Positions 1 to 11,403 of a stretch of 64,000 nt of DNA are shown here, piece by piece (the stretch's first letter is position 1; each line of letters starts with the position of its first letter). The notes beneath the pieces are model-generated. The model was not told the origin of the DNA. It saw nothing but the letters and a program-made list of their open reading frames with translations, and made no database searches. The position numbers were made by a program, and so were the translations under genes. Origin of the DNA: Cerioporus squamosus (Eukaryota; Basidiomycota; Agaricomycetes; Polyporales; Polyporaceae); assembly GCA_022592435.1 (NCBI GenBank), contig JABYQS010000148.1:1-64000 (forward strand), read 5' to 3'.

Positions 1-110
1 TCTCTATGTGGAATGGTGGCTCCGCAATGCTCGTAGACGACTGTAACAGCATTCATTGCAAGTATCACTCACAATACAACGGAGAATCAACACTCAACTT
101 CGTACATCCG

Positions 111-2630
111 TCACTTCGAGGAAGCCCCCATCCGCGCAGCCACCGTGTCCTCCAGCGCGTTCCTAATACCCGAAGTCCAGACTCCAAGCTCCTTTTCGAG
201 CCGGACAATGTTGTCCCGAATGTCCCTTCCGAGCTGTCCCCCGCCGTCGGCCTTGCCAAATCCGATCAACAGCTCCTCATGAGCCTTGACCAACGACTCG
301 TACGCGAGCTTCAGCCGCGCCGGGCCAGACGGCGGGAACCGCGCAGCTGCATCCTCGCCGCTCGGCGGAGACGGCTCGTCCACCGCCAGAAGCTTCCCGA
401 GCTCTCCCAGCGCAACGGCGCGCACCGGATGACCCTTGGGGAGGAGGGTCTGCAGCCCGGCGCTGTACTTGGCTGCGGTCCGGATGGTCTCATCCAGCGT
501 CTCCTGCGACAGCGCAGACGGCAGTTCCGCGATGAGGAGCTCCTTGTGGAGCCGAGTCATCGCAAGCAGCGGGTGCGAGGACGGGGTCGCGCCCGCGGAC
601 GTGAGGATGGGAAGGATGTTGGTCGTCAGCTGCTTGGCCTTTGCCGGGTCTGCGTGGGTGCCCAAATGCCAGGGCGTGAGCTATCCTGCTCAGCGGGTTG
701 TCAGGACGCGGATGCCATACCTCTGAACTGGAGCGTGGATGCCTTGTCGAGGGCCTCTTGCCCGACGCGCAGCGCGTCCAGGACTGCGTCTGTGTCGCCA
801 ACAGGGGCGTTGCACTTCACACACCGGGTGAGAGCGTCGTCTGTCGAGGGTCCGGGCATCAGTTCAGGTTTCGAGGGCGTACTGTGGTCACGCCGCGCGG
901 CCTGGTCGCGAACAGAATCTGACGCACCTTCTGTGGGGTAAGGACATATGCCACCGCAGCCCTTGGGGCACCACAAGGCCTCCCGCGGGTCCGCGGGGAC
1001 CGCCCGAGTGCAGAGCTTGCATTGGCAAGCGAAGCCATAGACCTCCTTCAGTTCCCGTTGCCGGAGGACCTTCGGTAGCGTCGCGTCCACATAAGAGATG
1101 CGGACCTGCGTCCAGGTGCATTTATCATGACGGCATGAGCGCCGAGGGTGCAATACGACGAGAAGAAATGCATACGTACCTCTTTCCCAGCGGCGATGTC
1201 GCGCAGCGCGACGAGGTGCAGCAGAGGCTCCTTCGCGGACGATGCGCTCGGCGAACGAGGGAAGACGATGACTGCGTTCGGGTCACATGAGTGGTTAGCG
1301 AACGCGACGGTCGGCGCCACACAGATGCCAATTGGGGTCAGGGAGGGCGCAGTGAGGGTAAACGTGTTGGTCGTGAACTTCGCGATATGGTTAGCCGGAC
1401 GCTTCGCGGCATCGAAGGACGGGTGCAGAAACTTACGCGGGAGATAAGGTCGACTAAGTCGCCGGCGGACCTCAGTCCATAAGGTTCGAGCTCCTGTGGG
1501 GATGAGACCCCAAGGTACCGGACAACCGAATGCGCCAGATGCGTGTGCGATTCGACCGCCGACGGCTGCAGTGATGTCCTGTCTGTCATAGAGTCGTAAT
1601 ATCAGCTTCTCAATCCGGCCGGTAATCAAGAAGAGGCATAATCGAGTGAACTCAAAACTCACTTGAATGCATCATGCGGATTTCTTGCGCCTATGTACAA
1701 GAGATGCTCAGCGCCCAGCGCCCAGTAGGTACAGCGCGGTGATGACAACCGGAAGCGATAGACTTACCCACGGACTATCGAGGCCTTCTTTCTGAGATCC
1801 CCACAAGATGCGACCCAGGCAGCGGACGGCTTCTCCGGGTACGGCGAGCTCGGCTGAGGGTGCAGTTGCTGCCCATTTCTGGAGGGCGTTGCACTCTCGC
1901 TTGTGCCAGGCCCAGTCTCTGTTCTGACATTCCTGTTGGAGCATGAGTTATGACGTGACATGTGGCATTGGAGGTGATACTCACGGTGTTGCAATACCAG
2001 ACAGTTTTGCATTTTGGGCACCGTTTGAGCCCGCCGCCGGCAGGTGCTGGTCCGGTGCATGCGGAGCAGTACTGATCCAAGTTTGCTGTGGAGAGAACGC
2101 TCACATGAGGTGTCATGGACATGACCACGGATCCTGCGGTTGCATGGGCTGTCAGCCATCCGCCCTCACGAGGGGGTATCATGGACCTACGCACCTGCAG
2201 GAAGAGCGGACTTGGCATAGATTCCTCGTCCGTGTCTGCTCGACTCCCGGATTTCGACCGTGGCAGGTAAAGACGAGTGGCAGCCGCCCAATGACACAGG
2301 CTTCGTCTTGTTCTTGACAGCTTGTGTCGGCGAAGAGGACGCTGCAATCTGTGGCGATGAGGCAGACTCGCCGAGCGAATCTACGTCCATCTTGTCGGCT
2401 GTGCCGGACGTCTCGTCGTCGTGCTGCGCCACAGCCATAGGCACGTCGAGTGCGACACTTCCTGCATGTGTATTCTCCTGTGTTGCTGACGCAGCAGGCA
2501 CATCACTTGCGTGCGAAGACGAACTTTCTTGAGCCACGGGTTGTGTCGGATTCGAGGATTTTGATGTCGAGCTGACAAATGAGTGCAACTCCTTGGCCTT
2601 GCGAGCGGACTTGAGCTTTCCAAACGACAT
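111..2630 (-). CDS. SET and MYND domain protein (SMYD-like lysine methyltransferase)
   Basis: The product is probably a protein-lysine methyltransferase using S-adenosylmethionine. The ATG is at 2630 (MSFGKLKSARK). A low-complexity Ser-rich region of roughly 120 residues comes first. The SET domain then opens with EIRESSRHGRGIYAKSALPAG and is split by a MYND zinc finger (CSAC...RCPKCKTVWYC...ECQNRDWAWHKREC). The core SET motif NHSCDPNAVIVF follows at about 1280 and the Cys-rich post-SET segment GFACQCKLC at about 1035. The C-terminal third (111-665) is helical and TPR-like, as in SMYD proteins. At least five exons are needed to join these blocks, with clear splice sites such as the one after SALPAG near 2185. 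The split SET order is diagnostic of the SMYD family. Whether the substrate is histone or non-histone cannot be read from the sequence. The neighbouring minus-strand gene is upstream. Confidence 0.85.
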
Positions 2631-3220
2631 GGTCGTTGTTGCAAACGCTGCGGAAACGCGCAGACTCACCAGCAGCCTTCTATTTCGTAGGTACTAGAGA
2701 TTGCTAGAGTATGCAATGGCGATGACGTGTTCTGTGTGCGCTTGTGTGGCAAGAGCTTTCGATCCTAACACACGCAAGCAATCCCCGTTTAGGCAGGCTC
2801 ATTGTACCGGATTTAGGCCGAAGGCAGAGCGACTCGTACGTATGCGAAGCAGGGCGGCGCGATGCGCCTAATCGATAGCTTTTCGATAGCGAGGTATGTA
2901 CAGCACATAATTACGGGCAGCTCCTCCAGGAGGCCGGCTTCTAACATCCAATGGGTAGGCATACATATGGCGTGAAAGATGAAGGGTATAAATAAGAGCA
3001 ACGTTGGAGGTCGTGCGTGCAGTGAAGTCGTGAGAGGTCGTGAAAGATCGTCGCAGGTCGTGATGTTGCACATGGCGCCAGCAGCTAGCAAGAAACAGTC
3101 CCTGGTTCCTGGGGGGCGACGGTTGACATGAGCCGGTGTTGAAGTGATTCAGGACCATCGCGAATGGGAAACTCACGGGGTCAATACACCAATCGAGAAC
3201 TGTACAACGGGGCTGTCGGG

Positions 3221-3828
3221 TCATGACTTGACAACGCTTTCGCTCTGCCCTCTTGGTCGCCCCGCATCGGCAGCTCCCGAGGACGGCCGATTCGGTATTG
3301 ACGAATCGTCCTGCGAATGCTGTCTTGAGAAGAAGTCGTCCTCGCCTTCGTACGGCGATGAGGAGGAGTTGATCTGCCGAGAGCAAGTGTCAATCCATAC
3401 AGCCCGGATGGACGAATGGGGGGAGCGCAGGGAACGTTCGGAGATGCCTCACAGCCGGAGCCAGGGCGGGGGAAGAAGATGGAAGATCGTGCGGTAATGA
3501 GTTATCTCGGGACGTGGCAACTCACCCACTGTCCAAGCACTTCCGCCACTCTGTGCGCCTCCTCCGGGGTAAAATTGACGTCTGTGCCCTCCTCCGCGTG
3601 CAGCTTGAGGAGCTCGCTGAGCGTGCGCTTGCCGGCGCCTCGGGAGAGCGACGCATTGCGCGAGGGCGTCCCGTCCTCGGCCCCATTCCCGGGAAACGAG
3701 ACGGTATTGCGGGGTGTCTTCGGGTGGTTTGGGTCGGCGTCGCTGCTCATGGAGCGGTCCCAGTCTTCGGTGTCGCTGGAGGTGAGGGATAGTTGGGACA
3801 TGGAGTAGTCGACTTGTTCCGAAGACAT
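3221..3828 (-). CDS. Small conserved basidiomycete protein of unknown function
   Basis: Two exons (3828-3526 and 3373-3221) joined by a 152-nt GTGAGT...CAG intron give 151 residues. The start MSSEQVDYSM is the first ATG after a CT-rich leader. The protein is Ser-rich and acidic at the N-terminus. Its centre holds the segment KRTLSELLKLHAEEG followed by FTPEEAHRVAEVLGQW. After the intron comes INSSSSPYEGEDDFF, and the protein ends in a polar tail, ..GRPRGQSESVVKS. From memory, the FTPEEAHRVAEVLGQWINSSSSPYE core looks like a widely conserved Agaricomycete protein without an assigned function. No transmembrane or catalytic motif is visible. Confidence 0.7.
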
Positions 3829-6800
3829 GGAGACGGTGCGCGCGCGAGCCGAGGGGTCTGGTTACAGACCACGCAGAAGTCGTAGATCTGGTAGTGGCTG
3901 GTGACGGGGTAGGTAGTGATGTTCGTGAAGCAGATGCGGCGGTGCCGGTGCTCGCGGTGCTGGTTGTGGAGAGTGAGGCGACTGAGGACGACTCGGGCGC
4001 AGTGACTGGGAGCGTGCACGTGATGGTAAACAAGCACCGGACGCGTTGTTTGGCCAGGCTTGCATCGAGCGCGTCGCGGCGATCCTCCTGCCCGGAGACA
4101 GACACATTGACCAGGTCTAGTACTGACCTTGGCACAAGCACTGGCTCTCCGCAACATCGTCTGCAGACCGCAGGGCACCGCCGCCAGCATGCCCGAGAAG
4201 ATGGAGGGCGTGAGGAGCCTCGAGGCAGGAGGCCTGTCCTCTGCTTCACCGTCTGCCCAGGGCATTTGACAGCCTCTGCACTCCGGGGCGCACTAATCCC
4301 TGTCTTCTCCGTCATCATCGTCTGACCCACCCACACGTTCCTCGTGAGATTGATTCAGTACGGTAAACGTTACCTCGCCGTCCTCCGCTGCGAATCCCCC
4401 CCAGATCCCGGCCGCATGCCCCGCACCGTCTCCTCTTCAAGTACATAATCAAATTTCCCGCATCCGCCCCGATCGACTGGGACCGTCCACATCTCGGTGC
4501 GTGCCTCCCTGATGACGATATTCCATTTGCCTTCTCGCCCCGGGGATCCCGCTCTCTGACGGTTGGACAAACACAGGAAACGGACGACGGCGTATTGGCT
4601 GAGCGACTCGTATCGGGCTGCACTTTCCCTGGGGTTCCCGCTCCCTCGTTCTCGAATCTCGACGTACGGCATTACCTCATGGCCCAGTTCGCAGCCGAGC
4701 TGCTGTCCTCGTCAGGTTTTCCATGCGTCGTGTCTGCTCACGACATGCGTGATTGTCGAGAGCCCCGGTTCTCCATCCGTGCGCTGCTGAGAACGCCGTC
4801 GAACGCTCTATCATCGCGCCCATGCCGACCGCAGTGAACTCAGATAGGAACCTCAGAACATTGCGAGCCGCAGGTACGCGTGCAATATATGGGACTTCGC
4901 CCTGGGCTCGGGTTCGCAATTCTGCTCCGCCCGCGGCTTCGGGCGGTTTCCATCGCGCGTTCTGAACAATATGAATGATATGGCCATTGGCAGGGACGTA
5001 CCGTCGCCGCTGCGCAACGAACCGGTGGTGACCGCATGTGAACATCTCACACCCCAGCGTGCGTATATTGCCGTCGTCGTCATCTTCTTCCGGAGGCTCG
5101 CTGACAGCCAGACTCTAGTTCGGCTCACAGGTCGCGGGAATGCGACATGTACAGGATCATCGACCTGTGCGGCTGCGACATTGATTGCGCCGCGCCCCAA
5201 GGTCGCGCACGCACTCTACCTAATTCACCTCGCTGCAACGCAAAGATCTGCCTGGCAACGTTTGAATGAAACGAGACGACGTCATTAGCTGGCAAAACGG
5301 ACGTGCGGCGTGCGCCGGCCGGATGCCGGAAAAGGTGCGTGTTGTCGTTCACTTCTGTTATGCGTTTCCGAAAGCTGCAGTGTCCGAGAGAGTTCATGAC
5401 GCCTGTGGCTATGGGTCTATCGTGCTAGTTGCATAGCAATGCTAGTGCAGCATATCATATCTTATATCACTGCCGTTCGCATATCGATGCAGCCCTGCAA
5501 TCAATATGGATGCTACTCGTGGCGCCCGTCGTCCTTCTACGGACATGGTAGAGCACCGGCACGTATTCTGCTCAATTTGCTGCACAGAATATCGGTCAGG
5601 AACGTCTCGGTCTCCGCCACTATAGCTTGATGGACGGACGGGACCTCCCGCGCTCATATGAGATCGCATTCAGACGGCTCAGTCCCATGTTTCGTCCGTT
5701 CTTGCCCTCGAGGCCGACTCCTGCTTGAGTTTCCCGGTGTCAAGCTCGTCAGATATACACTCGTTCCCGGCCACGAGCGAGGAAGGAAGACCGACCGTCA
5801 CGGGCGTCCGAGGCCTGGACACGGTCGACTGGCGCGAAGCTTCTCTCACCCATATCCACTGATCTATTGATGTACTGAGGTACGATCCCGCTTCCACTGC
5901 GAAGGTCCACTGTCACGATAGACTCCAATGGAGTTCCCGGACAGTGGAGTTCCCCGGACAGCTGTGTGTATGAGCTTCTGCGATGTGCTTCCCGCCTCGT
6001 GTGGGTGCGATGCTTCGCAACGTCAGACGGAGACGAGGTGCTGGACGCAATGACGGTGGCCTGATATCGCCAAGAGGTTCCCATCGAAGATGCCCAATGC
6101 TGAAGCATTTGCCTCTACTTCGCAGGTCCTAGAACGACAGTAAGGTGCAATTAAACACGCGGAGGTCAAGAAGCTGGGGGTCTTCGACGTATGGCCACGC
6201 CTTGACGGAGCCCATGACCTTGGGGATTTGTGCGGGTAAGTCGGATCGATCGTCCGTCACCAGTTCTCTCGAATTGACTCGGCAAGCGTGCTGACGGCGC
6301 CCTCCCGTAAACAGAACCCAGATGGTGTTCAGACGAAGCAAAGACCTGACCGGAAAGATGTCGTCGGGTCGACTCGAGCGCCGCAAGTCATCGTCCCATG
6401 CACGGAGGCAGCCTCGACCCTGGCCATACGCGAAACCTGTCGGGCAAATGTGCCACCGCACTGACGGCATTGTACGAGAATGGTGAGTCCGTCTCTGCTA
6501 GCACGCCGAGGATGGAGCGAACACCACCACGCCTCGCCGACGGTGCGCCGTGGCCGATCCTGTGTCCTCCCTTGATCGTCGGCCAGAACAAGTACGTGCC
6601 ATCCGCCGTGCCCTGAATGGCAATGCGACATGGTCGGACGCAGGCGAGGCGACGATCACGAAGCGTCCTAGCTGCAACGAGTCTGAACATTGTGCCCAGT
6701 TTGCTTAACCCGTCGCGATGGCAGGCCGCCGGGCATCTCGCGGTGGGTGCGCGAGATCTCCGCAGCGGGGCTTCTTTTTCTGCTCTGAACCCCAGACGGA

Positions 6801-8181
6801 CGGCGGGCGACGTAATGGACGGATGCAGCGTGCGGACTCCGCTGGCGGTGCACGTTGTCGCCGTAGCGAGGGCTGGAGCGCCTGGGTGCGGGTCAATGGG
6901 GCTCAGGCGTGCCCGCTCTTGCGAGGGTTCCAATCTTCCATGGCGTGGTGCGGAGGAAGTCCGAAGAAGTCGCGAGCGGTTTTGCCGCCGCAGTTATGGT
7001 GCTGCGAGCCTTTTGGGTGGGCCAGACGGTTGCCTGGAGGAGACTCGGCTGGGGTGGTGTCGTACTGGCGGGCTGCGTGTGCTGGCATATCTGGGGCGTG
7101 CATCGCAATGAGACACACGGGTGTGCTGTCATCTCACCGAACACCTTCCGTCGCTGATGAGGTGGTTGCGCGCAGGTCCTCTGTTGTCCGTACGATACGG
7201 GGGCCTCTCCGAGCGCACTCCGCTGCTGCGTGGGAACCGGCCGGAGTGGAGGACAACACGGAGGGCGGCCGGCGTGGCAATTCTGCGACGATGTAAGTAC
7301 TGCGAGCTGCTGTCACGTCAGAGGTGCACGGCAAGTGCCGGGGGGCTGCCTTTCGCGGAGGGAAGCCCGCGCAAGCCCCGAGTCAAAATTGCGGAGGCTG
7401 TCTGCAGTACAGTGCGCCAGTCGTGTGGGTCGAATTGGCTCGCGAAGCGCAGGAGGCATTAAGAAGCGTGGCCGCGAAGAGGCTGAGAACGCTGGGCTCG
7501 GATGGGGCCGTCCCATGTGAGTGCAGAGGGCTGCCGCGCAAAGGCTCTCTGCGCGCACCCACGAACCCTGCCGAGATCAGAGGAAGGCTGTCGAGGTTCC
7601 CAATCAGCCCCGTGGCGTCCTGTGCGCTGTGGCCGGTGCGCCATGTCCCAGCATGTCCCCCTTCGCATCCGGGGCCGTAGCTTCCTTCAGAGCTTCACAG
7701 GTCGCCCAAGATCTAACCCGATCAGGGCTGCCCGCGGCGCGCAGTTGCTGAGATGTCGCCGCTGACGCTCTGTCTGTTTCCCGTCGAAGGGCGTGTGCTC
7801 CCGGCTGCACGCATGGCACTGAGAAACCCAGAGCATCAGACTCAGTCGCATATCGCCTGAGCTCCCGATTTATTGGCGACGCACCCTACACGCCCTGGGC
7901 CCGGAGTGGCCGATGCGATTCCTTCACTCAAAGTCATGTCCGAAGACATATCTCCAGATTGACATCTCGCGTTACGCGACCCTCGCGCGCGGCCAAGGTT
8001 CCACTCCTGCCCCAGCATGAGAAGCCCGCCCTCAATATTTAAGGACAAAGCACGGCCGGGGTCGAAGCCAGACCCACCCGCCTTCCTTCTGCACGCTTCT
8101 TGCCCCCCTCGATCGTCTGCCACCCCGCACCTCTTCTCTCTTCTCGCCAATACGATCCGCGCTTCTGATCCTCCCTCCACC
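3829..8181. other. Long intergenic stretch, no supported gene
   Basis: This 4.3-kb stretch holds many overlapping open frames on both strands. None shows a domain, a run of plausible splice-joined exons or a recognisable motif. The part next to 3828 is a CT-rich leader and promoter for the minus-strand gene. The part after about 8030 is the promoter and 5' leader of the desaturase. The section 6600-7700 is noticeably GC-rich and open in several frames, which is expected of GC-rich non-coding DNA. It could be the decayed remains of a gene or element, but nothing I can name. Confidence 0.5.
8031..8041 (+). promoter_or_regulatory. Possible TATA-like element of the desaturase gene
   Basis: The AT-rich string tcaatatttaa lies about 145 bases before the ATG at 8182, followed by a pyrimidine-rich leader (8090-8180). 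Position and composition fit a fungal core promoter. The assignment is by sequence only. Confidence 0.35.
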
Positions 8182-10561
8182 ATGTTCAGTTACGGGCCCG
8201 AATACGAGGAGCGGTGAGCACGAACACTCCGCGCACACAGACCACACGTCTGGCCCCGTCCGTCCCGCGTCGCGTGGCTGCTCTCCGCCCGACGCGTGCC
8301 CGACGTGCTGGGTCGTCGTGCTCGCCAGGCCCACAGCCTGGCTTCTCTGCCTCCGTCTCCGCCTCCGTTCGAGCACCGATGACGCTGACACGACGCGTGA
8401 AATAGGCTCGCCCGGCCGTACGTGCCCCCCACGGTCACACTCAAGCAGATCCACGACGCCGTTCCCAAGCATCTTCTCCACAAGGACCCTCTCCGGTCCA
8501 CCGGATACGTCCTCCGCGACGTCTTCTTCTGTGCGCTTGTTTTCGCCTTCGGCGCCTCCATCGAACCGTTGGTCTCGAGCCACTTCCTTGGCCTCATCCC
8601 CCTCACGGCGCCCTGGCATGCCACGCTCGCCCGGGCACTCCTCTGGCTCACGTATTGGTGGTGGCAAGGCATCGCCTTCACTTCCTTCTTCTGCATCGGT
8701 GAGGCTGTTCACCATATAGGTGCTATGCATGGCGCACGGCTGACGATTTTAAACCTGCCTTGCCTCTCCTGCACGCATCGGGCGGTGCAGCACATGAAGT
8801 GAGTGCGCCTCGCCTGCTCGCACACAGGCACAGAAGGGTGCTAATAGTCGCGGCGTGCGTTCACAGCTCGGCCACGGAACCATGTACAATTCGAAGTGGG
8901 CTAACAATATCCTGGGCTTCTGCCTCGATACGGTGCGTGCATTCCCTTCTCTGCCCTGGGCTGCTACCCATGCCCCTGGCGCCGCATCATCCGTGCTCAT
9001 CGTCATGACGAACAGTTCGTACTCGCCCCCTTCTTCGCGTGGAAAGTCAGCCACAATGCCCACCACGTGCGTGTCATTCCGTTCCGATCGCGCTTTCAGA
9101 TGGGCTTGGCTCCGTCCGTGGGGAGATGAGCTGCTGACACGCCGCTGCGCGCCATACAGAAAGCGGTGAACTCTATCGAGCGAGACGAGAACTACGTGCC
9201 CCACCTGCGCAGCGATTTCAAGCTCCCTCCGGAGGAGCGGAGCTCCACCGCGGATTATGCGGAGGTCTTTGAGGAGACGCCAATCTTCACCGCGGTCAGG
9301 ATGTTCGTGATGCAGGGGATGTGAGTGTTCCACCAGATGCGCTCTACAGCCACGAACATATCTAACATCATGACTCGGCCTGCAGGGGTTGGTGGTTGTA
9401 CCTGAGGTGAGCGGCGCGGAGATGATCCCGTTTATAGGTCTTGATAAGCTCATGCGCCGGACAGCTGCAACAAGCTCGGTGCCAAGTTTTACCCGAAAGG
9501 CACCAACCACTTCTCGCCCTTTTCGGCATTGTTCAAGGACGAGCAGCGTGGGTGGCGTAGAGCTCACCGTGCATCTATGCTTGTCTGACACTCATCTGCA
9601 CAGGGCTAAGCATCCTCATCTCCGACATCGGTCTTATCGGCATGGGCTGGCTCCTCTATCAGTTCGGCCAGGCCTATGGCTGGAAGGCGTTTGTTGCCTA
9701 CTATTTCATTCCCTACGTCGTAAGTGACAGTCGTCTCAGAAGCGCGGCGCCGGCTCATGATTTCTTGCTAGTTGTGCAACCACTGGTATGGTTCCACGTT
9801 CCATGTCGCATTGCATTTCTTATTGACATGCCTCGGCTACGCCCGCCTTCTGCCTTCCATAGGATCGGTGAGTACCAGGTGGCCTTATCGAGACGATGCT
9901 CCAATGCTCACATGGTCATCCCAGTCATGATCACCTTCCTGCACCACTCCGACCCGACCATCCCGCATTTCCGCAAGGAAGAGTGGTCCTTCCTCCGTGG
10001 CGCTGCTGCGACCGTGGACCGTCCTACGCTCGGGTGGATTGGCCGGTTCTTCTTCCACAACGTAGGACTGCGTCATCTCCATCTTCTGATGTCAGATTGA
10101 CTGAGGTATTCTCGTCTAGGTTGCGCATGATCACGTCGCGCACCACTTCTTCTCCCATGTTCCATTCTGTGAGTTCCACTGTGGAACGTTCTCTGGGAGG
10201 ATGCTGACATCTTCCCTGCGTAGACAACCAGCCCGCGATCACGGCAGCGATCAGGAAGGTCCTCGGGGAGAACTACAACTACGACTCTACGGTGCGTCTG
10301 GAATGAACCGGGGCCCATTCCCGTCATTCGTATGCTGACGTTTGGTGGCAGAACACTTTCGTCGCGCTCTACCGATCATTCACGGAGTGCTGCTTCATCG
10401 AGGATGAGGGCTCGATCGTGTTCTACAAAAACAAGCACGGCCTCGCTCAGCGGGAGGTCGCCGACGACGCCGTCGTCAAGATCAAAAAGGAGGGCTGGTC
10501 TCAGGAGGACCAGGACAAATTGCAGGAGGGCGCCCTCTCCGACTCGACACGGACTGACTGA
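8182..10561 (+). CDS. Membrane fatty-acid desaturase (delta-12/FAD2-like)
   Basis: Fifteen exons can be joined in frame to give 437 residues, the usual size of fungal delta-12 desaturases: 8182-8213, 8406-8698, 8791-8798, 8867-8932, 9016-9066, 9160-9320, 9386-9406, 9465-9547, 9604-9719, 9772-9785, 9863-9867, 9925-10061, 10120-10168, 10224-10291 and 10352-10561. The three histidine boxes are present: HELGH (residues 110-114), HNAHH (146-150) and HVAHH (334-338). Hydrophobic spans such as VFFCALVFAFGASIEPLV and LSILISDIGLIGMGWLLYQF give the expected ER membrane topology. The enzyme should insert a double bond into an acyl chain using electrons from cytochrome b5. Exons of 8, 21, 14 and 5 nt are needed. 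The 8-nt exon completes HELGH and the 5-nt exon completes NHWIVMITFLHHSDP. Regiospecificity (delta-12 versus delta-15 or bifunctional) is inferred from overall resemblance only. Confidence 0.92.
8791..8798 (+). other. 8-nt microexon in the first histidine box of the desaturase
   Basis: The exon CACATGAA is preceded by gtgcag and followed by gtgagt. Joining 8698 to 8791 and 8798 to 8867 reads Ala-His-Glu-Leu-Gly-His, the first metal-binding box. Skipping it would remove the leading His and shift the frame. The flanking introns are 92 and 68 nt. Confidence 0.85.
9863..9867 (+). other. 5-nt microexon of the desaturase
   Basis: GATCG sits between an intron ending in catag (9786-9862, 77 nt) and one starting gtgagt (9868-9924, 57 nt). 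The preceding exon is itself only 14 nt (9772-9785). Joined, TG + GATCG + TCATG reads Trp-Ile-Val-Met, completing the conserved NHWIVMITFLHHSDP stretch. Without it the downstream exon is out of frame. Confidence 0.8.
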
Positions 10562-11403
10562 CTGATTGACGTCTGGCATGTGCTGCCAGCTGGGCACGAC
10601 GGGGATGCCAGCGGCAGAGGGCATTGTGACACTTGATTTAGAACGCTCCCGGACTGACTAGATGCCTGGCTGTACTTTATTACCATCATGTATGTATTTA
10701 ACTAACATCCTTATGCTCATCCCTATGTACCACATCCTACCACATCCCGCATTGCTCAGAGACGAGCCGGCGGTACGCTTATAGTGAAAATTCGCTACGC
10801 CACAACAGGCACTGCCACCGGTAGGATGCCGCCGGTACGCTTTGCGTCCTCCGCGGCCTTGAGCATCAGATGACTCTTGCCTCCTTGTGCTCCTCCAGTC
10901 CATCTTCCGCCAGTTCTCCGTCGTACGCAACTTCTATACTGCACATCTGACGTTCGAGACACGTTGTGGATGGTGAAGTGCCTGGAGACTGACCGTCTCC
11001 CTGGCTTCTGGTCACCGGTACAACTTTCTCCGTTCGTCATAGAGCACGCACCGCAGTCACGAGCCAACGGATGCGCTCGTCCGCACAACCATCCACGGCC
11101 CGCCTGTTCAAAAGAGAGACTTCTGAGCTCAGGCATCAGCACGGGGCTCGCGGGCGTGAGCTCCGTTGAACTAGTTGAGCAAGACGGGCATATGCCGCTT
11201 GCTCGCGCAATACGTCAAGCAGCCTCAGCTTCTCCACAGTTCCCCCGCGAGTCCGACTCGCTCGATTTTCTATGCTTTCGTTGCTCGGACCCCGCGATCC
11301 TCGACGGCCCGAAGAGAGGTCTATATATTGGCGGGACAGCGCGCGTCGATGGCTGCACTCGCCTGCAAACTCGCAACGGCGTTGACTTCGCAAGCTGAAC
11401 ACG
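10562..11403. other. Intergenic region with the GH51 promoter
   Basis: This is the 3' flank of the desaturase followed by the upstream region of the arabinofuranosidase. A TATA-like ctatatattg is present at 11321-11330, about 75-80 bases before the ATG at 11404. No gene is supported here. Confidence 0.5.
11321..11330 (+). promoter_or_regulatory. TATA box of the arabinofuranosidase gene
   Basis: The string ctatatattg is the only strong TATA match in the 200 bases before the start codon and lies at a normal distance for a fungal gene. Confidence 0.5.

Noticed and set aside
3747..4336. Minus-strand open frames upstream of the small conserved protein
   Set aside because: They read through a CT/CACC-rich leader and are not in frame with the conserved protein. 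The ATG at 3828 gives the expected N-terminus.
6388..7296. Open frames of 180-190 codons on both strands in the 4-8 kb gap
   Set aside because: GC-rich sequence lowers stop-codon frequency in all frames. The peptides are Arg/Ala/Gly-rich without family features.
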